Positions 1-6,978 of a stretch of 22,164 nucleotides of DNA are shown in pieces (the stretch's first letter is position 1; the number at the start of each line of letters is the position of its first letter). The translations under genes and the position numbers were made by a program. The stretch lies in assembly GCA_910588415.1 (NCBI GenBank), contig CAJUPK010000022.1, forward strand, positions 1 through 22,164, read 5' to 3'. This stretch comes from an uncultured Oscillospiraceae bacterium. Its GTDB lineage: Bacteria > Bacillota > Clostridia > Oscillospirales > Acutalibacteraceae. The notes below the pieces were generated by a model. The model was not told the DNA's origin and did no database searches. It saw nothing but the letters and a program-made list of their open reading frames with translations.

Positions 1-21
1 TACACGACGCTCTTCCGATCT
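1..21. other. Illumina adapter remnant at contig edge
   Basis: These 21 bases, ending CTTCCGATCT, are identical to the 3' end of the Illumina TruSeq read-1 adapter. The open reading frame of the prfB fragment becomes recognisable immediately afterwards, at base 23. The segment is library sequence left by incomplete trimming and should not be annotated as genomic DNA. Confidence 0.96.
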
Positions 22-22
22 G

Positions 23-205
23 GAGATCACCTGGGGCAGCCAGATCCGCTCCTATGTGTTCATGCCCTACACCATGGTGAAGGACCACCGCACCGGACAT
101 GAAACCGGCAATGTGAACGCTGTGATGGATGGGGACCTGGATGGGTTCATCAACGCCTATCTCACGGCAAAAAGCCAGAACGCCCTGCGGGAGGATGTGG
201 AATAA
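23..205 (+). CDS. prfB: Peptide chain release factor 2, C-terminal fragment
   Basis: This is the last 60 codons of a class I release factor. The readable protein starts EITWGSQIRSYV, continues through MPYTMVKDHRTG, ETGNVNAVMDGDLDGFINAYL, and stops at TAA 203-205. That block is the conserved C-terminal part of RF2, which recognises UGA and UAA stop codons and triggers peptide release on the ribosome; the D-G-D-L-D-x-F-I segment separates it from RF1. The catalytic GGQ loop, the anticodon-like tripeptide and the usual programmed frameshift site lie upstream and are missing because the contig ends here. The next gene begins 3 bp after the stop, so the two may be cotranscribed. Confidence 0.93.
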   Translation, partial: EITWGSQIRSYVFMPYTMVKDHRTGHETGNVNAVMDGDLDGFINAYLTAKSQNALREDVE

Positions 206-208
206 AAG

Positions 209-1579
209 ATGAAAACGCCCCGCTCCTCTCCATGGTTATTAAAGGAACGCCGGGCCCTGGCCCTGCTGCTGGTCCTGTGCCTGTGCCTCTCCGGCTGCAG
301 GGCCTCCGCCGCCAAAAACAGCCCCGGCGACAGCATCCAGCTGATGACGGACATCCAGGGCCACTGGGCGGAAAAGCCTATTCGGTACTGCCTGGAAAAC
401 GGCTATATGACTGGCACCAGCTCCACTACCTTTGAGCCGGAGAGCATTGTCACCCGGGCCCAGGTCATCCAGACCCTGTACAACATGGCTGGCTCCCCCA
501 GCATTGCCGGCATGGACTGTCCCTTTGTGGACATCTCCGAACACTGGGGCAGACGGGCCATTGTGTGGGCCTATAATGTCAATATGGCCAAAAGCGCTGG
601 CCAGCTCACAGACCTGGGCGGGCTGCTCTTTGCCCCGGACCAGCCCATGACCCGGGAAGAGATGGCTGTGGCCTACAAAAGCTACCGGGAATACTCCCTG
701 GAGGAGCCCGCGGACCTGGCTGGCTCCTATCTGGAGCGTTTCACCGACCGGGGTCTTACCTCTCCCCAGGCCCTGCCCAGCGTCAACTGGGCGGTCCAGA
801 CCGGGGTGCTCTCCGGCACCGGGCCAGACACCCTCTCGCCCCAGGGCACCTGCACCCGGGCCCAGCTGGCCCAGTCCATCCAAAATTATTACGAGCCCGC
901 CCGTTCAGACGGCACACTGGTTGGGCCTGTTAAGCCGGAACCCATGGACCTGTTCCACAAAGGCCCCCGCAACAGCCCGCTGGTGGACTACATACACCTC
1001 TCCCCCAACCACTCCGGCAGACGCAGTCACCCCATTGATACCATCACCATCCACTGCATGGCCGGAGACCTGAGTGTGGAACAGTGCGGAGAGACCTTCG
1101 CGGACCCCCGCCGCCAGGCCAGCAGCAACTATGCCATTGGCAGCGACGGGCGCATCGCCCTGTATGTAGACGAGGGCTGCCGCTCTTGGTGCAGCTCCTC
1201 CGCTGCCAACGACCACCGGGCTGTCACCATCGAGGTGGCCAACATCGCGGGCGCGCCGGACTGGCCCGTGTCCTCCCTGGCCTATGCCTCCCTTATCGAC
1301 CTGGTCACGGACATCTGCCAGCGCAACGGCATCAAACGGCTGCTGTGGCAGGGGAATAAAAGTCTGGTGGGTCAAACCGACAAGCAGAACATGACTGTTC
1401 ACCGGTGGTTTGCGGACAAATCCTGTCCCGGCAACTACCTCTACAACCGGCACGGCGATATTGCGGAGCAGGTCAACAAGCGGCTGGCCGCCGCAGAGGC
1501 CATTGACTCCATGCAGGCCGCAGAGGAGGCCCTGCACGCCGGCCAGACCATCTCCAGCGGCATACAGGCTGGAGAATGA
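209..1579 (+). CDS. SLH-domain lipoprotein with N-acetylmuramoyl-L-alanine amidase domain
   Basis: A predicted exported peptidoglycan hydrolase of 456 aa. The N-terminus has basic residues, a hydrophobic stretch (about residues 16-28) and a lipobox LSGC with Cys30 as the likely lipidated residue. Three S-layer-homology repeats follow (about 46-95, 105-160, 177-230); such repeats bind pyruvylated secondary wall polymer. A C-terminal Amidase_2 (T7-lysozyme-like) domain covers about 275-425, with His282, His398 and Cys406 as the expected zinc ligands, so it should cleave the MurNAc-L-Ala bond. Having both a lipid anchor and SLH repeats on one protein is uncommon. The ATG is 3 bp after prfB; the nearest Shine-Dalgarno-like string, GGGAGG at 189-194, is rather distant (14 bp), which suggests coupling to prfB translation. 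The tail after 425 is Ala/Glu-rich and of no recognised family. Confidence 0.88.
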   Translation: MKTPRSSPWLLKERRALALLLVLCLCLSGCRASAAKNSPGDSIQLMTDIQGHWAEKPIRYCLENGYMTGTSSTTFEPESIVTRAQVIQTLYNMAGSPSIAGMDCPFVDISEHWGRRAIVWAYNVNMAKSAGQLTDLGGLLFAPDQPMTREEMAVAYKSYREYSLEEPADLAGSYLERFTDRGLTSPQALPSVNWAVQTGVLSGTGPDTLSPQGTCTRAQLAQSIQNYYEPARSDGTLVGPVKPEPMDLFHKGPRNSPLVDYIHLSPNHSGRRSHPIDTITIHCMAGDLSVEQCGETFADPRRQASSNYAIGSDGRIALYVDEGCRSWCSSSAANDHRAVTIEVANIAGAPDWPVSSLAYASLIDLVTDICQRNGIKRLLWQGNKSLVGQTDKQNMTVHRWFADKSCPGNYLYNRHGDIAEQVNKRLAAAEAIDSMQAAEEALHAGQTISSGIQAGE

Positions 1580-1624
1580 TTCTATCTCGAGCGCTCTTAT
1601 TTCAAGCACTCTCAGGAGGTTTGT

Positions 1625-2122
1625 ATGAATTTTGAAATAGTCCCTGTCCAGGAGGACGAGAAGGAGATTCTGCGGAACCTGATGGAGAAATATCTCTATG
1701 AGTTCTCCCAGTACGAACTCTGTGACGTGAACCCCCTGGGCCTGTACGGCTACAGCTATCTGGACGCCTACTGGACAGAGGAGGGCCGCTGGGCCTTCTT
1801 CCTGAAGGCGGAGGGCCAGCTGGCGGGCTTTGCCATGGTCAACGACTATCCCGAGGCGGGCAAAACCGATTACTGCATGTCCGAGTTCTTTGTGATGTAC
1901 AAGTACCGCCGCTGCGGCCTGGGGACCTGGGCTGTCCAGCAGCTGTTTGAGCGGTTTAAGGGCACCTGGCAGCTGAAATACCACCCCGGGAACCTGCCCT
2001 CCGTACACTTTTGGAACAAGGTGGTAGACAGCTGGACCCAAGGCAGCTTCCGCTCTGAGACCCGGCCGGACGTCCCCTACCCGGACGGTACGCCGGGCGT
2101 GGTGCTGTTTTTCCACACATAG
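1625..2122 (+). CDS. GNAT family N-acetyltransferase
   Basis: A 165-aa single-domain protein of the GCN5-related acetyltransferase fold, which moves acetyl groups from acetyl-CoA to an amine. The acetyl-CoA pyrophosphate-binding motif A is seen as YRRCGLGTWAVQQLF (residues 94-108, matching R/Q-x-x-G-x-G/A), preceded by the expected beta strand SEFFVMYK. The acceptor substrate cannot be told from sequence. The start is supported by AGGAGG at 1614-1619, 5 bp upstream of the ATG. The gene sits 45 bp after the SLH amidase and is followed directly by a strong hairpin terminator, so it likely ends the prfB-side transcript. Confidence 0.85.
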   Translation: MNFEIVPVQEDEKEILRNLMEKYLYEFSQYELCDVNPLGLYGYSYLDAYWTEEGRWAFFLKAEGQLAGFAMVNDYPEAGKTDYCMSEFFVMYKYRRCGLGTWAVQQLFERFKGTWQLKYHPGNLPSVHFWNKVVDSWTQGSFRSETRPDVPYPDGTPGVVLFFHT

Positions 2123-2126
2123 AGGC

Positions 2127-2171
2127 GGCTGGGAGAAAGTTGTAAACTTTCTCCCAGCCCCTTTCATTTTC
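2127..2171 (+). terminator. Rho-independent terminator after GNAT gene
   Basis: A perfect 14-bp stem (2127-2140 with 2146-2159, GGCTGGGAGAAAGT) with a 5-nt loop TGTAA, followed by a T-rich tail CCTTTCATTTT. It starts 4 bp after the stop codon of the acetyltransferase and separates it from the aminotransferase leader. Confidence 0.9.
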
Positions 2172-2232
2172 CAGAAAAATGTGGTAGAATAGGGTTTAAG
2201 CCAAAATACTATACCCATTGGCCGCTATTGCC

Positions 2233-2335
2233 GCTGGCTCTCCCGCCTTTTCGGGAGGGCGAACAGCCCCGCCCGGGCCTCCGGGCGTTGATCGCTGAAT
2301 CACGGGCAGCTCCCGTGGTAGAAAGGATGGTAACC
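2233..2335 (+). promoter_or_regulatory. Structured 5' leader, candidate riboswitch, of ectB-like gene
   Basis: Three successive GC-rich hairpins fill the 100 nt before the start codon. The first has an inner stem CTCCCG/CGGGAG (2240-2245/2252-2257) closed further out by GCTG/CAGC (2233-2236/2264-2267) around an asymmetric internal loop with GGCGAA. The second is a perfect 7-bp stem CGCCCGG/CCGGGCG (2270-2276/2281-2287). The third is CACGGG/CCCGTG (2301-2306/2312-2317). Their joining strand is TTGATCGCTGAAT (2288-2300), and the ribosome binding site (GAAAGG, 2321-2326) follows the third hairpin at once. The compact multi-stem shape next to a translation start suggests a translational riboswitch. 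An osmotic or sodium-sensing class would fit an ectoine-type gene, but I cannot assign a family from memory. An AT-rich possible -10 (TAGAAT, 2185-2190) lies upstream without a clear -35. Confidence 0.5.
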
Positions 2336-3619
2336 ATGAGCACAGCAAACAGCACACAGACCTTTGAGACCTATGAATCCGAGGTGCGGTCCTACTGCCG
2401 CAGCTTCCCCACGGTCTTCACCACAGCCCAGGGCCCCTTCCTGTACGATGAGACCGGGAAAGAGTACATCGACTTTTTCTGCGGGGCAGGCGCCCTGAAT
2501 TACGGCCACAACCCCCCGCTCATCCGGGAGCGGCTGGTGGAGTACCTGCAAAACAACGGCGTGATGCACGCCCTGGACATGTATACCCAGCCCAAGCGGG
2601 CGTTCATTGAGTTCTACCAGGAAAAGGTGCTTAAGCCCCGGGGCCTGCACTACAAGCTCCAGTTTCCCGGCCCCACTGGCACCAACGCGGTGGAAGCGGC
2701 CCTGAAGCTGGCCCGCAAGGTGAAAAAGCGCACTCATATCTTTGCCCTGATGGGAGGCTTCCACGGCATGACCCTGGGCTCCATTGCCCTGACCACAGAC
2801 GCCGCCAGCCGGGCAGGCGCGGGCGTACCCCTTACCAACGTTACCCATGTGCCCGCCCCCTATATGTTCCCGGGGCTGGACACTCTGCAGTATATAGAGA
2901 CCCTGCTCACAGACGACCACTCCGGCGTGGAAAAGCCCGCTGCCATTATCTTAGAGACCACCCAGGCAGACGGGGGCATCTACCCCCTGCCCACCGAATA
3001 CCTCCAGGGTCTGCGGGCCCTGTGCGACCGCCACGACATTCTGCTGATTGTGGACGATGTGCAGGTGGGCTGTGCCCGAACAGGCTGGTTCTTCTCCTTT
3101 GAGCGGGCTGGTATCCAGCCGGATATTGTCACCCAGTCCAAGTCCATCGGCGGCTACGGGATGCCCTTTGCCCTGGTGCTGATCAAGCCAGAGCTGGATA
3201 TCTGGGAGCCCGGCGAGCACAACGGCACCTTCCGGGGCTATCAGCTGTCCATGGTGGCCGCAAAAGCCGGGCTGGAAATTATGCTGAATGAGAAGATAGA
3301 GGAAAAAGTGCGGACTCAGGAGAAGATCATCGCAGAGTCCATGGAGAAGATTGCGGCCATCGCGCCAGAAAAGATTGCTGTCCGGGGCCTGGGCTTTGTC
3401 TGGGGCGTGGACCTGGCCCGCTGCGACGGGGAGAACGCCCCGGGAACCACCAGCAGGCGGGTCATGGACATTGCCTTCCAAAACGGCCTGATCGTGGAAC
3501 GGGTGGGCCGGGGCAATGCAGTGGTCAAGGTCATGCCCGCCCTGACCATCGACGAGGCTGTCCTGCGCAAAGGACTGGCTATTTTAGAGGCTGCCGTGAA
3601 AGAGGCTGTGGCTGGCTGA
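2336..3619 (+). CDS. ectB: Diaminobutyrate--2-oxoglutarate transaminase (EctB-type)
   Basis: A 427-aa class III PLP aminotransferase matching the EctB family, which interconverts aspartate-4-semialdehyde plus glutamate with L-2,4-diaminobutyrate plus 2-oxoglutarate. Family blocks seen are ESEVRSYCRSFPTVF (15-29), PGPTGTNAVEAALKLARK (111-128), GGFHGMTLGS (140-149), IVDDVQVGCARTG (238-250) and the PLP lysine in QSKSIGGYGMP (Lys269), then GEHNGTFRG. Length equals the family norm (about 420-430). An in-frame ATG exists at 2228, but it falls inside the hairpin leader and encodes a non-family extension; the start at 2336 has GAAAGGATGG just upstream. No ectA or ectC is adjacent: terminators bracket the gene on both sides, so it is a single-gene unit. 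It may supply diaminobutyrate for another purpose than ectoine. Confidence 0.88.
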   Translation: MSTANSTQTFETYESEVRSYCRSFPTVFTTAQGPFLYDETGKEYIDFFCGAGALNYGHNPPLIRERLVEYLQNNGVMHALDMYTQPKRAFIEFYQEKVLKPRGLHYKLQFPGPTGTNAVEAALKLARKVKKRTHIFALMGGFHGMTLGSIALTTDAASRAGAGVPLTNVTHVPAPYMFPGLDTLQYIETLLTDDHSGVEKPAAIILETTQADGGIYPLPTEYLQGLRALCDRHDILLIVDDVQVGCARTGWFFSFERAGIQPDIVTQSKSIGGYGMPFALVLIKPELDIWEPGEHNGTFRGYQLSMVAAKAGLEIMLNEKIEEKVRTQEKIIAESMEKIAAIAPEKIAVRGLGFVWGVDLARCDGENAPGTTSRRVMDIAFQNGLIVERVGRGNAVVKVMPALTIDEAVLRKGLAILEAAVKEAVAG

Positions 3620-3662
3620 TAAAGCCATAAACAGCCAGGCCGCCCCATGACAAGAGGATCCC

Positions 3663-3698
3663 TTCGTCCACCTTTCCGTCAGGTGGACGAAACTTTTT
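3663..3698 (+). terminator. Rho-independent terminator after ectB-like gene
   Basis: A perfect 10-bp stem TTCGTCCACC/GGTGGACGAA (3663-3672/3682-3691), loop TTTCCGTCA, then ACTTTTT. It lies 44 bp after the aminotransferase stop codon. The tail CGAAACTTTTTGC recurs at two other hairpins in this window. Confidence 0.9.
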
Positions 3699-3704
3699 GC
3701 CATG

Positions 3705-4098
3705 GGTTTTGAGAGCAAAAGGAAAAAGTGGAAGAGTTATGCAACGTATAACTCTAGGCTTGGAGGCTCTGCCCCACACCCTACCAGGGGCCTAAACTCC
3801 CCTGGACCGCGTAAACAAGCCCTCAAAAAGTAATAAGTTTTAAGAATTTATTGCGCGGTCCAGGGGCGTTAGGCCCCTGGTAGGGTGTGGGACAAAGTCC
3901 CACGGCCTTGCCGTAGGACGCGCCCTGTGCGTCCGGAGGCCTAACACATACCATATGCCCTTTTTAACCATTTTCAAAGAAAATGGTTAACTGGTCTGAC
4001 GACGTTTCTGGCGCTAAAGCGCAAGACCGTGGAGCTCTGCTCCACTCCTCGCAGCCTTTGAAAAGGCTGGCGAAACTTTTGCCTTTGCTCTCGAAACC
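3705..4098. repeat. Hairpin-dense intergenic element bounded by inverted repeats
   Basis: This gene-free stretch is bounded by imperfect inverted repeats at 3705-3728 and 4076-4098 (GGTTTTGAGAGCAAAAGG against CCTTTGCTCTCGAAACC). Inside are nested palindromes: an 8-bp stem at 3733-3755; long arms at 3773-3814 and 3851-3891; GTGGGAC/GTCCCAC at 3886-3902; GGACGC/GCGTCC with outer GGCCT/AGGCC at about 3904-3942; a 12-bp stem at 3964-3990; GTGGAGC/GCTCCAC at 4029-4045; and CAGCCTT/AAGGCTG near 4052-4069 followed by CGAAACTTTT. No credible reading frame or transposase is present. It may be a MITE-like or intergenic repeat family, or an array of terminators and processing sites; a structured RNA is also possible. 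Confidence 0.6.
3773..3891. repeat. Near-perfect ~42-bp inverted repeat
   Basis: The left arm (3773-3814) and right arm (3851-3891) are reverse complements except for one bulged base and two or three mismatches, separated by a 36-nt AT-rich spacer. Each arm also holds its own smaller palindrome, CCAGGGG...CCCCTGG (3784-3790/3799-3805 and again in the right arm), so the sequence can fold as one long hairpin, two short ones or a DNA cruciform. It is the dominant feature of the intergenic block after the aminotransferase. Confidence 0.85.
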
Positions 4099-4138
4099 TA
4101 TACTTTTTGCTCTCCCATCCTAAAAAAGAGGTGCCCCC

Positions 4139-5236
4139 ATGAAGGTAAAATTTACAACCTTGGGCTGCAAGGTCAACCAATACGAAAGCCAGGCCATGCT
4201 GGAAGCCCTCTGCGCCCAGGGCTTCCAGCCCGCCCCAGAGGGGGAGACCGCTGATGTGGTGGTGGTCAACTCCTGCACTGTCACTGGGCAAAGCGACCAG
4301 AAGGCCCGGCAGGCCCTGCGGCGCGTTAAGCGGCAGAATCCCGGGGCCATCGCCGTGCTCACCGGCTGCTGGCCCCAGGCTTTTCCCGAAGCTGCCGCCA
4401 GCTTTTACGAAGCGGACATTGTGCTGGGCAATGCCAACCGTGCCGCCCTGGCCGGGCATATCACGACCTATCTGGCCACAAAGCAGCGGGTGGTGGACAT
4501 CGCCCCCCACCAGAAGGGAGAGGCGCTGGAGCCCATGCAGGTCCATGGTCTGGAGGGCCACAGCCGGGCCTTCTTAAAAATCGAAGACGGCTGCCAGCGT
4601 TTTTGCTCGTATTGTATCATTCCCTTTGCCCGGGGGCCTGTGCGCTCCAAACCCCCAAAGGCCATTGCCCAAGAGGCGGCGGACCTGGCCGCCAATGGCT
4701 ACCAGGAGATCACGCTCACAGGCATCAACCTCTCCGCCTATGGGCAAGACCTGGGCCTCACCCTCTGCGACGCCATCGAGGCCGCCTGCTCTGCCCATGG
4801 CCTGCGGCAAGTGGGCCTGGGTTCCCTGGAGCCAGAGGGCTTGACCCCAGAGGTTATTGCCCGGATGAAAGCCCAGCCCAAGTTCCAGCCTGCCTTCCAC
4901 TTGTCCCTGCAAAGCGGCTGCACCGCCACCCTGCGGCGCATGAAGCGGGTCTACACGGCCGCCGGATACCGGGATATCGTGGCCCAGCTGCGCCAGGCCT
5001 TTCCCGCCTGCCGGGTCACCACAGATGTAATGGTGGGCTTCCCTGGAGAGACCGAGGAGGAGTTTCAAGAGTCCCTGGCCTTTGTGCAGGAGCTGGCCTT
5101 TGACAAGGTCCATGTGTTCGCCTATTCCCGCCGTCCCGGCACCCTGGCCGCAAAAGCTCCGGACCAGGTAGACGAGGCCGTGAAAAAGCGGCGCAGCCAT
5201 CAGATGATGGAGGCCGTGGAAAAAATTCGCAAATAA
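4139..5236 (+). CDS. mtaB: tRNA methylthiotransferase MtaB-type, lacking TRAM domain
   Basis: A radical-SAM methylthiotransferase of the MiaB/MtaB/RimO group; the MtaB branch turns t6A37 of tRNA into ms2t6A37. The N-terminal MTTase domain shows the three cluster cysteines Cys10 (TLGCKVNQYES), Cys46 (VVNSCTVT) and Cys77 (LTGCWPQ). The radical-SAM CxxxCxxC is Cys152, Cys156, Cys159 in GCQRFCSYC. Later blocks include HLSLQSGC (254-261) and DVMVGFPGETEEEF (296-309). The TLGCKVNQYES start is typical of MtaB. At 365 aa it is shorter than the usual 420-440, ending where the C-terminal RNA-binding TRAM domain should begin; the DNA after the stop does not encode one in another frame. GAGGTG at 4128-4133 supports the start. 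It is the first gene after the hairpin-rich block. Confidence 0.87.
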   Translation: MKVKFTTLGCKVNQYESQAMLEALCAQGFQPAPEGETADVVVVNSCTVTGQSDQKARQALRRVKRQNPGAIAVLTGCWPQAFPEAAASFYEADIVLGNANRAALAGHITTYLATKQRVVDIAPHQKGEALEPMQVHGLEGHSRAFLKIEDGCQRFCSYCIIPFARGPVRSKPPKAIAQEAADLAANGYQEITLTGINLSAYGQDLGLTLCDAIEAACSAHGLRQVGLGSLEPEGLTPEVIARMKAQPKFQPAFHLSLQSGCTATLRRMKRVYTAAGYRDIVAQLRQAFPACRVTTDVMVGFPGETEEEFQESLAFVQELAFDKVHVFAYSRRPGTLAAKAPDQVDEAVKKRRSHQMMEAVEKIRK

Positions 5237-5301
5237 TCCCCCAACCCCCTTGCCTTTTTGTCCAAAATATGCAATCATATAGGGGAAAGGGGTGTCGCCT
5301 T

Positions 5302-6597
5302 ATGGCTAAAACCAGTAAAAAATCCTTCACGAAAACAGAAAAAAGCTGGATCCTGTACGACTGGGCCAATTCCGTCTACGCCACCAATATCCTGGCTGTC
5401 ATCTTCCCCATCTATTTTGGCAGCGTCTGCCAAGCAAACGGCGCGGACAACCTGGTGCTCTGGTCCCTGGGCACCTCTGTCTCCACCTTTGTGGTGGCCA
5501 TCCTGGCCCCAGTGCTGGGAGCTTTGGCAGACCACAAGGGCCACAAGATGAAGCTCTTCTCCCTGTTCCTGGTCCTCGGCGTGGGCTTCACCCTGGTCAG
5601 CGCCCTGTTCGACCAGCACCAGATGCTGCTGGTGGGCTATGTGCTCTCCCACATCGGGTTCTCCGGGTCCTGCCTGTTCTACGATTCCTTCCTGACAGAC
5701 GTGACCACCCCGGAGCGCATGGACCGGGTCTCCTCTTGGGGCTATGCCATGGGCTATATCGGCGGCAGCACCATCCCCTTCCTTATCTCCATTGTCATTC
5801 TCTTTGTCATGGGCATGGACAATCTGCTGGCTTTCAAGCTGGTCATTGTGCTCACCAGCCTGTGGTGGGCGGTGTTCAGCATCCCGTTTCTGCGCAATGT
5901 CCGGCAGATTCACTATATAGAGGCCCAGAAAAACCTGGTGCGCTCCACCCTCTCCAACCTGGTGCGCACCGCCAGGGATATCTTCTCCCAAAAGCACATC
6001 TTCCTGTTTATTCTGGCCTATTTTTTCTATATCGATGGCGTGGGCACCATTATTTCCGTTTCCACCTCCTATGGCTCCAAGCTGGGGCTGGACAATATCA
6101 GCATGATCCTGGCCCTGCTCATGACCCAGATTGTGGCCGTGCCCTTCTCCATCCTGTTTGGGCGGCTGGCCGGAAAGATTGGCGCCCTGAAGGCCCTGTG
6201 CGGCGCGGTGGCCGTGTACTTTTTCATCTGCCTGGTGGGCTTCTACATGGGCTTCAACATTGAGAACCACCCCGGCGACCCCCAGGCTCTCACCCTCTCC
6301 CTGGTGCTGTTCTGGTGCATGGCCTTTCTGGTGGGCACCGTCCAGGGGGGTATCCAGGCCATCTCCCGGTCCCACTTCGGCAAGCTCATCCCCCCAGAGC
6401 GCTCCAACGAATACTTCGGCTTCTTTGACATTTTCGGCAAGTTCGCGGCTGTTATCGGCCCCCTGCTGGTGGCCCTGTTCACCCAGCTCACCGGCCGGGA
6501 CTCGGTAGGCGTCATCAGCCTGGCGCTGCTGTTCTTGGTGGGCTTTGTGCTGCTTCTCACAGGCCAGCGCCAGCAGACAGACGCTGAAAGCCGTTGA
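5302..6597 (+). CDS. MFS transporter, UMF1 (Atg22-like) family
   Basis: A polytopic inner-membrane protein of 431 aa with about 12 hydrophobic segments. The opening SWILYDWANSVYATNILAVI is characteristic of the UMF1/Atg22-like branch of the major facilitator superfamily; ALADHKGHKMK (near residues 75-85) is the usual MFS loop 2-3 motif, and a second basic loop lies at GRLAGKIGALKAL. The substrate is unknown; the fungal relative exports amino acids from the vacuole. An ATG at 5269 is in frame, but AAAGGGG at 5286-5292 sits 9 bp before the ATG at 5302, and the family usually begins close to that point, so 5302 is preferred. It follows mtaB by 65 bp with no terminator visible between them. Confidence 0.85.
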   Translation: MAKTSKKSFTKTEKSWILYDWANSVYATNILAVIFPIYFGSVCQANGADNLVLWSLGTSVSTFVVAILAPVLGALADHKGHKMKLFSLFLVLGVGFTLVSALFDQHQMLLVGYVLSHIGFSGSCLFYDSFLTDVTTPERMDRVSSWGYAMGYIGGSTIPFLISIVILFVMGMDNLLAFKLVIVLTSLWWAVFSIPFLRNVRQIHYIEAQKNLVRSTLSNLVRTARDIFSQKHIFLFILAYFFYIDGVGTIISVSTSYGSKLGLDNISMILALLMTQIVAVPFSILFGRLAGKIGALKALCGAVAVYFFICLVGFYMGFNIENHPGDPQALTLSLVLFWCMAFLVGTVQGGIQAISRSHFGKLIPPERSNEYFGFFDIFGKFAAVIGPLLVALFTQLTGRDSVGVISLALLFLVGFVLLLTGQRQQTDAESR

Positions 6598-6654
6598 AGC
6601 ATCCGCATACCACCTTCCTCTATTTTCTCCCAAGCCCCTCAAGGAGGTCTTTCC

Positions 6655-6978
6655 ATGAAAATTGCCATCCACCCCGCCGCCCCCTGGTATCACGGTTCTC
6701 CCCTGGCCCTTCAGGAGCTGCAGTCCGGCAGCACTGTCACCCAGTGGCGGCAGCTGGCAGAGGCCTTTTCCCACAAGCCCGCCATGCTCTGCTATGATGA
6801 CAACGGCCAGATCACCCACAACGGCCAAGAGCCCGGCCGGCTCTATGTTATTGACGAGCCTGTGCAGGTGGGTGTGGACTTGCTTCCCCATCCCCGCAGC
6901 ACCATGGATGCGAACGCAGAGTATCTCACCCAGCGTCCCCTGCGCCTCCGGCTGGTTGGGCCCCCGGTGAACCCATGA
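6655..6978 (+). CDS. Small hypothetical protein coupled to GNAT remnant
   Basis: A 107-aa soluble protein that I do not recognise. It has AGGAGG (6642-6647) 7 bp before the ATG, and its stop overlaps the next start as ATGA (6975-6978), so it is very probably translated. The opening PWYHGSPLALQELQSGSTVT and the later EPGRLYVIDEPV resemble the start of short ADP-ribosyltransferase-fold proteins of the Arr type (YHGS/T, then G-S/D), but this is only a weak likeness and no catalytic set is evident. The overlap links its job to the following acetyltransferase, which is broken here. Confidence 0.7.
   Translation: MKIAIHPAAPWYHGSPLALQELQSGSTVTQWRQLAEAFSHKPAMLCYDDNGQITHNGQEPGRLYVIDEPVQVGVDLLPHPRSTMDANAEYLTQRPLRLRLVGPPVNP

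Noticed and set aside
905..2218. A 437-codon open frame on the minus strand
   Set aside because: It lies antisense to the amidase and GNAT genes, both with clear domains and starts; its sequence is the Val/Gly/His-rich pattern typical of antisense frames in GC-rich DNA.
2228..2335. 36-codon extension of the EctB-like protein
   Set aside because: The upstream ATG lies at the edge of the hairpin leader, lacks a ribosome binding site, and the extra residues do not match the family.
3705..4098. CRISPR array
   Set aside because: The repeats are inverted, of different sequence and unevenly spaced; no regularly spaced direct repeat is present.
3974..4561. Minus-strand frame reaching into the hairpin block
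   Set aside because: Most of it is antisense to mtaB and the rest crosses palindromes; no start signal or family match.
5275..6891. A 538-codon open frame on the minus strand
   Set aside because: It is antisense to the MFS transporter, rich in Gly, His and Gln, with no family likeness; long antisense frames are expected here from codon bias.
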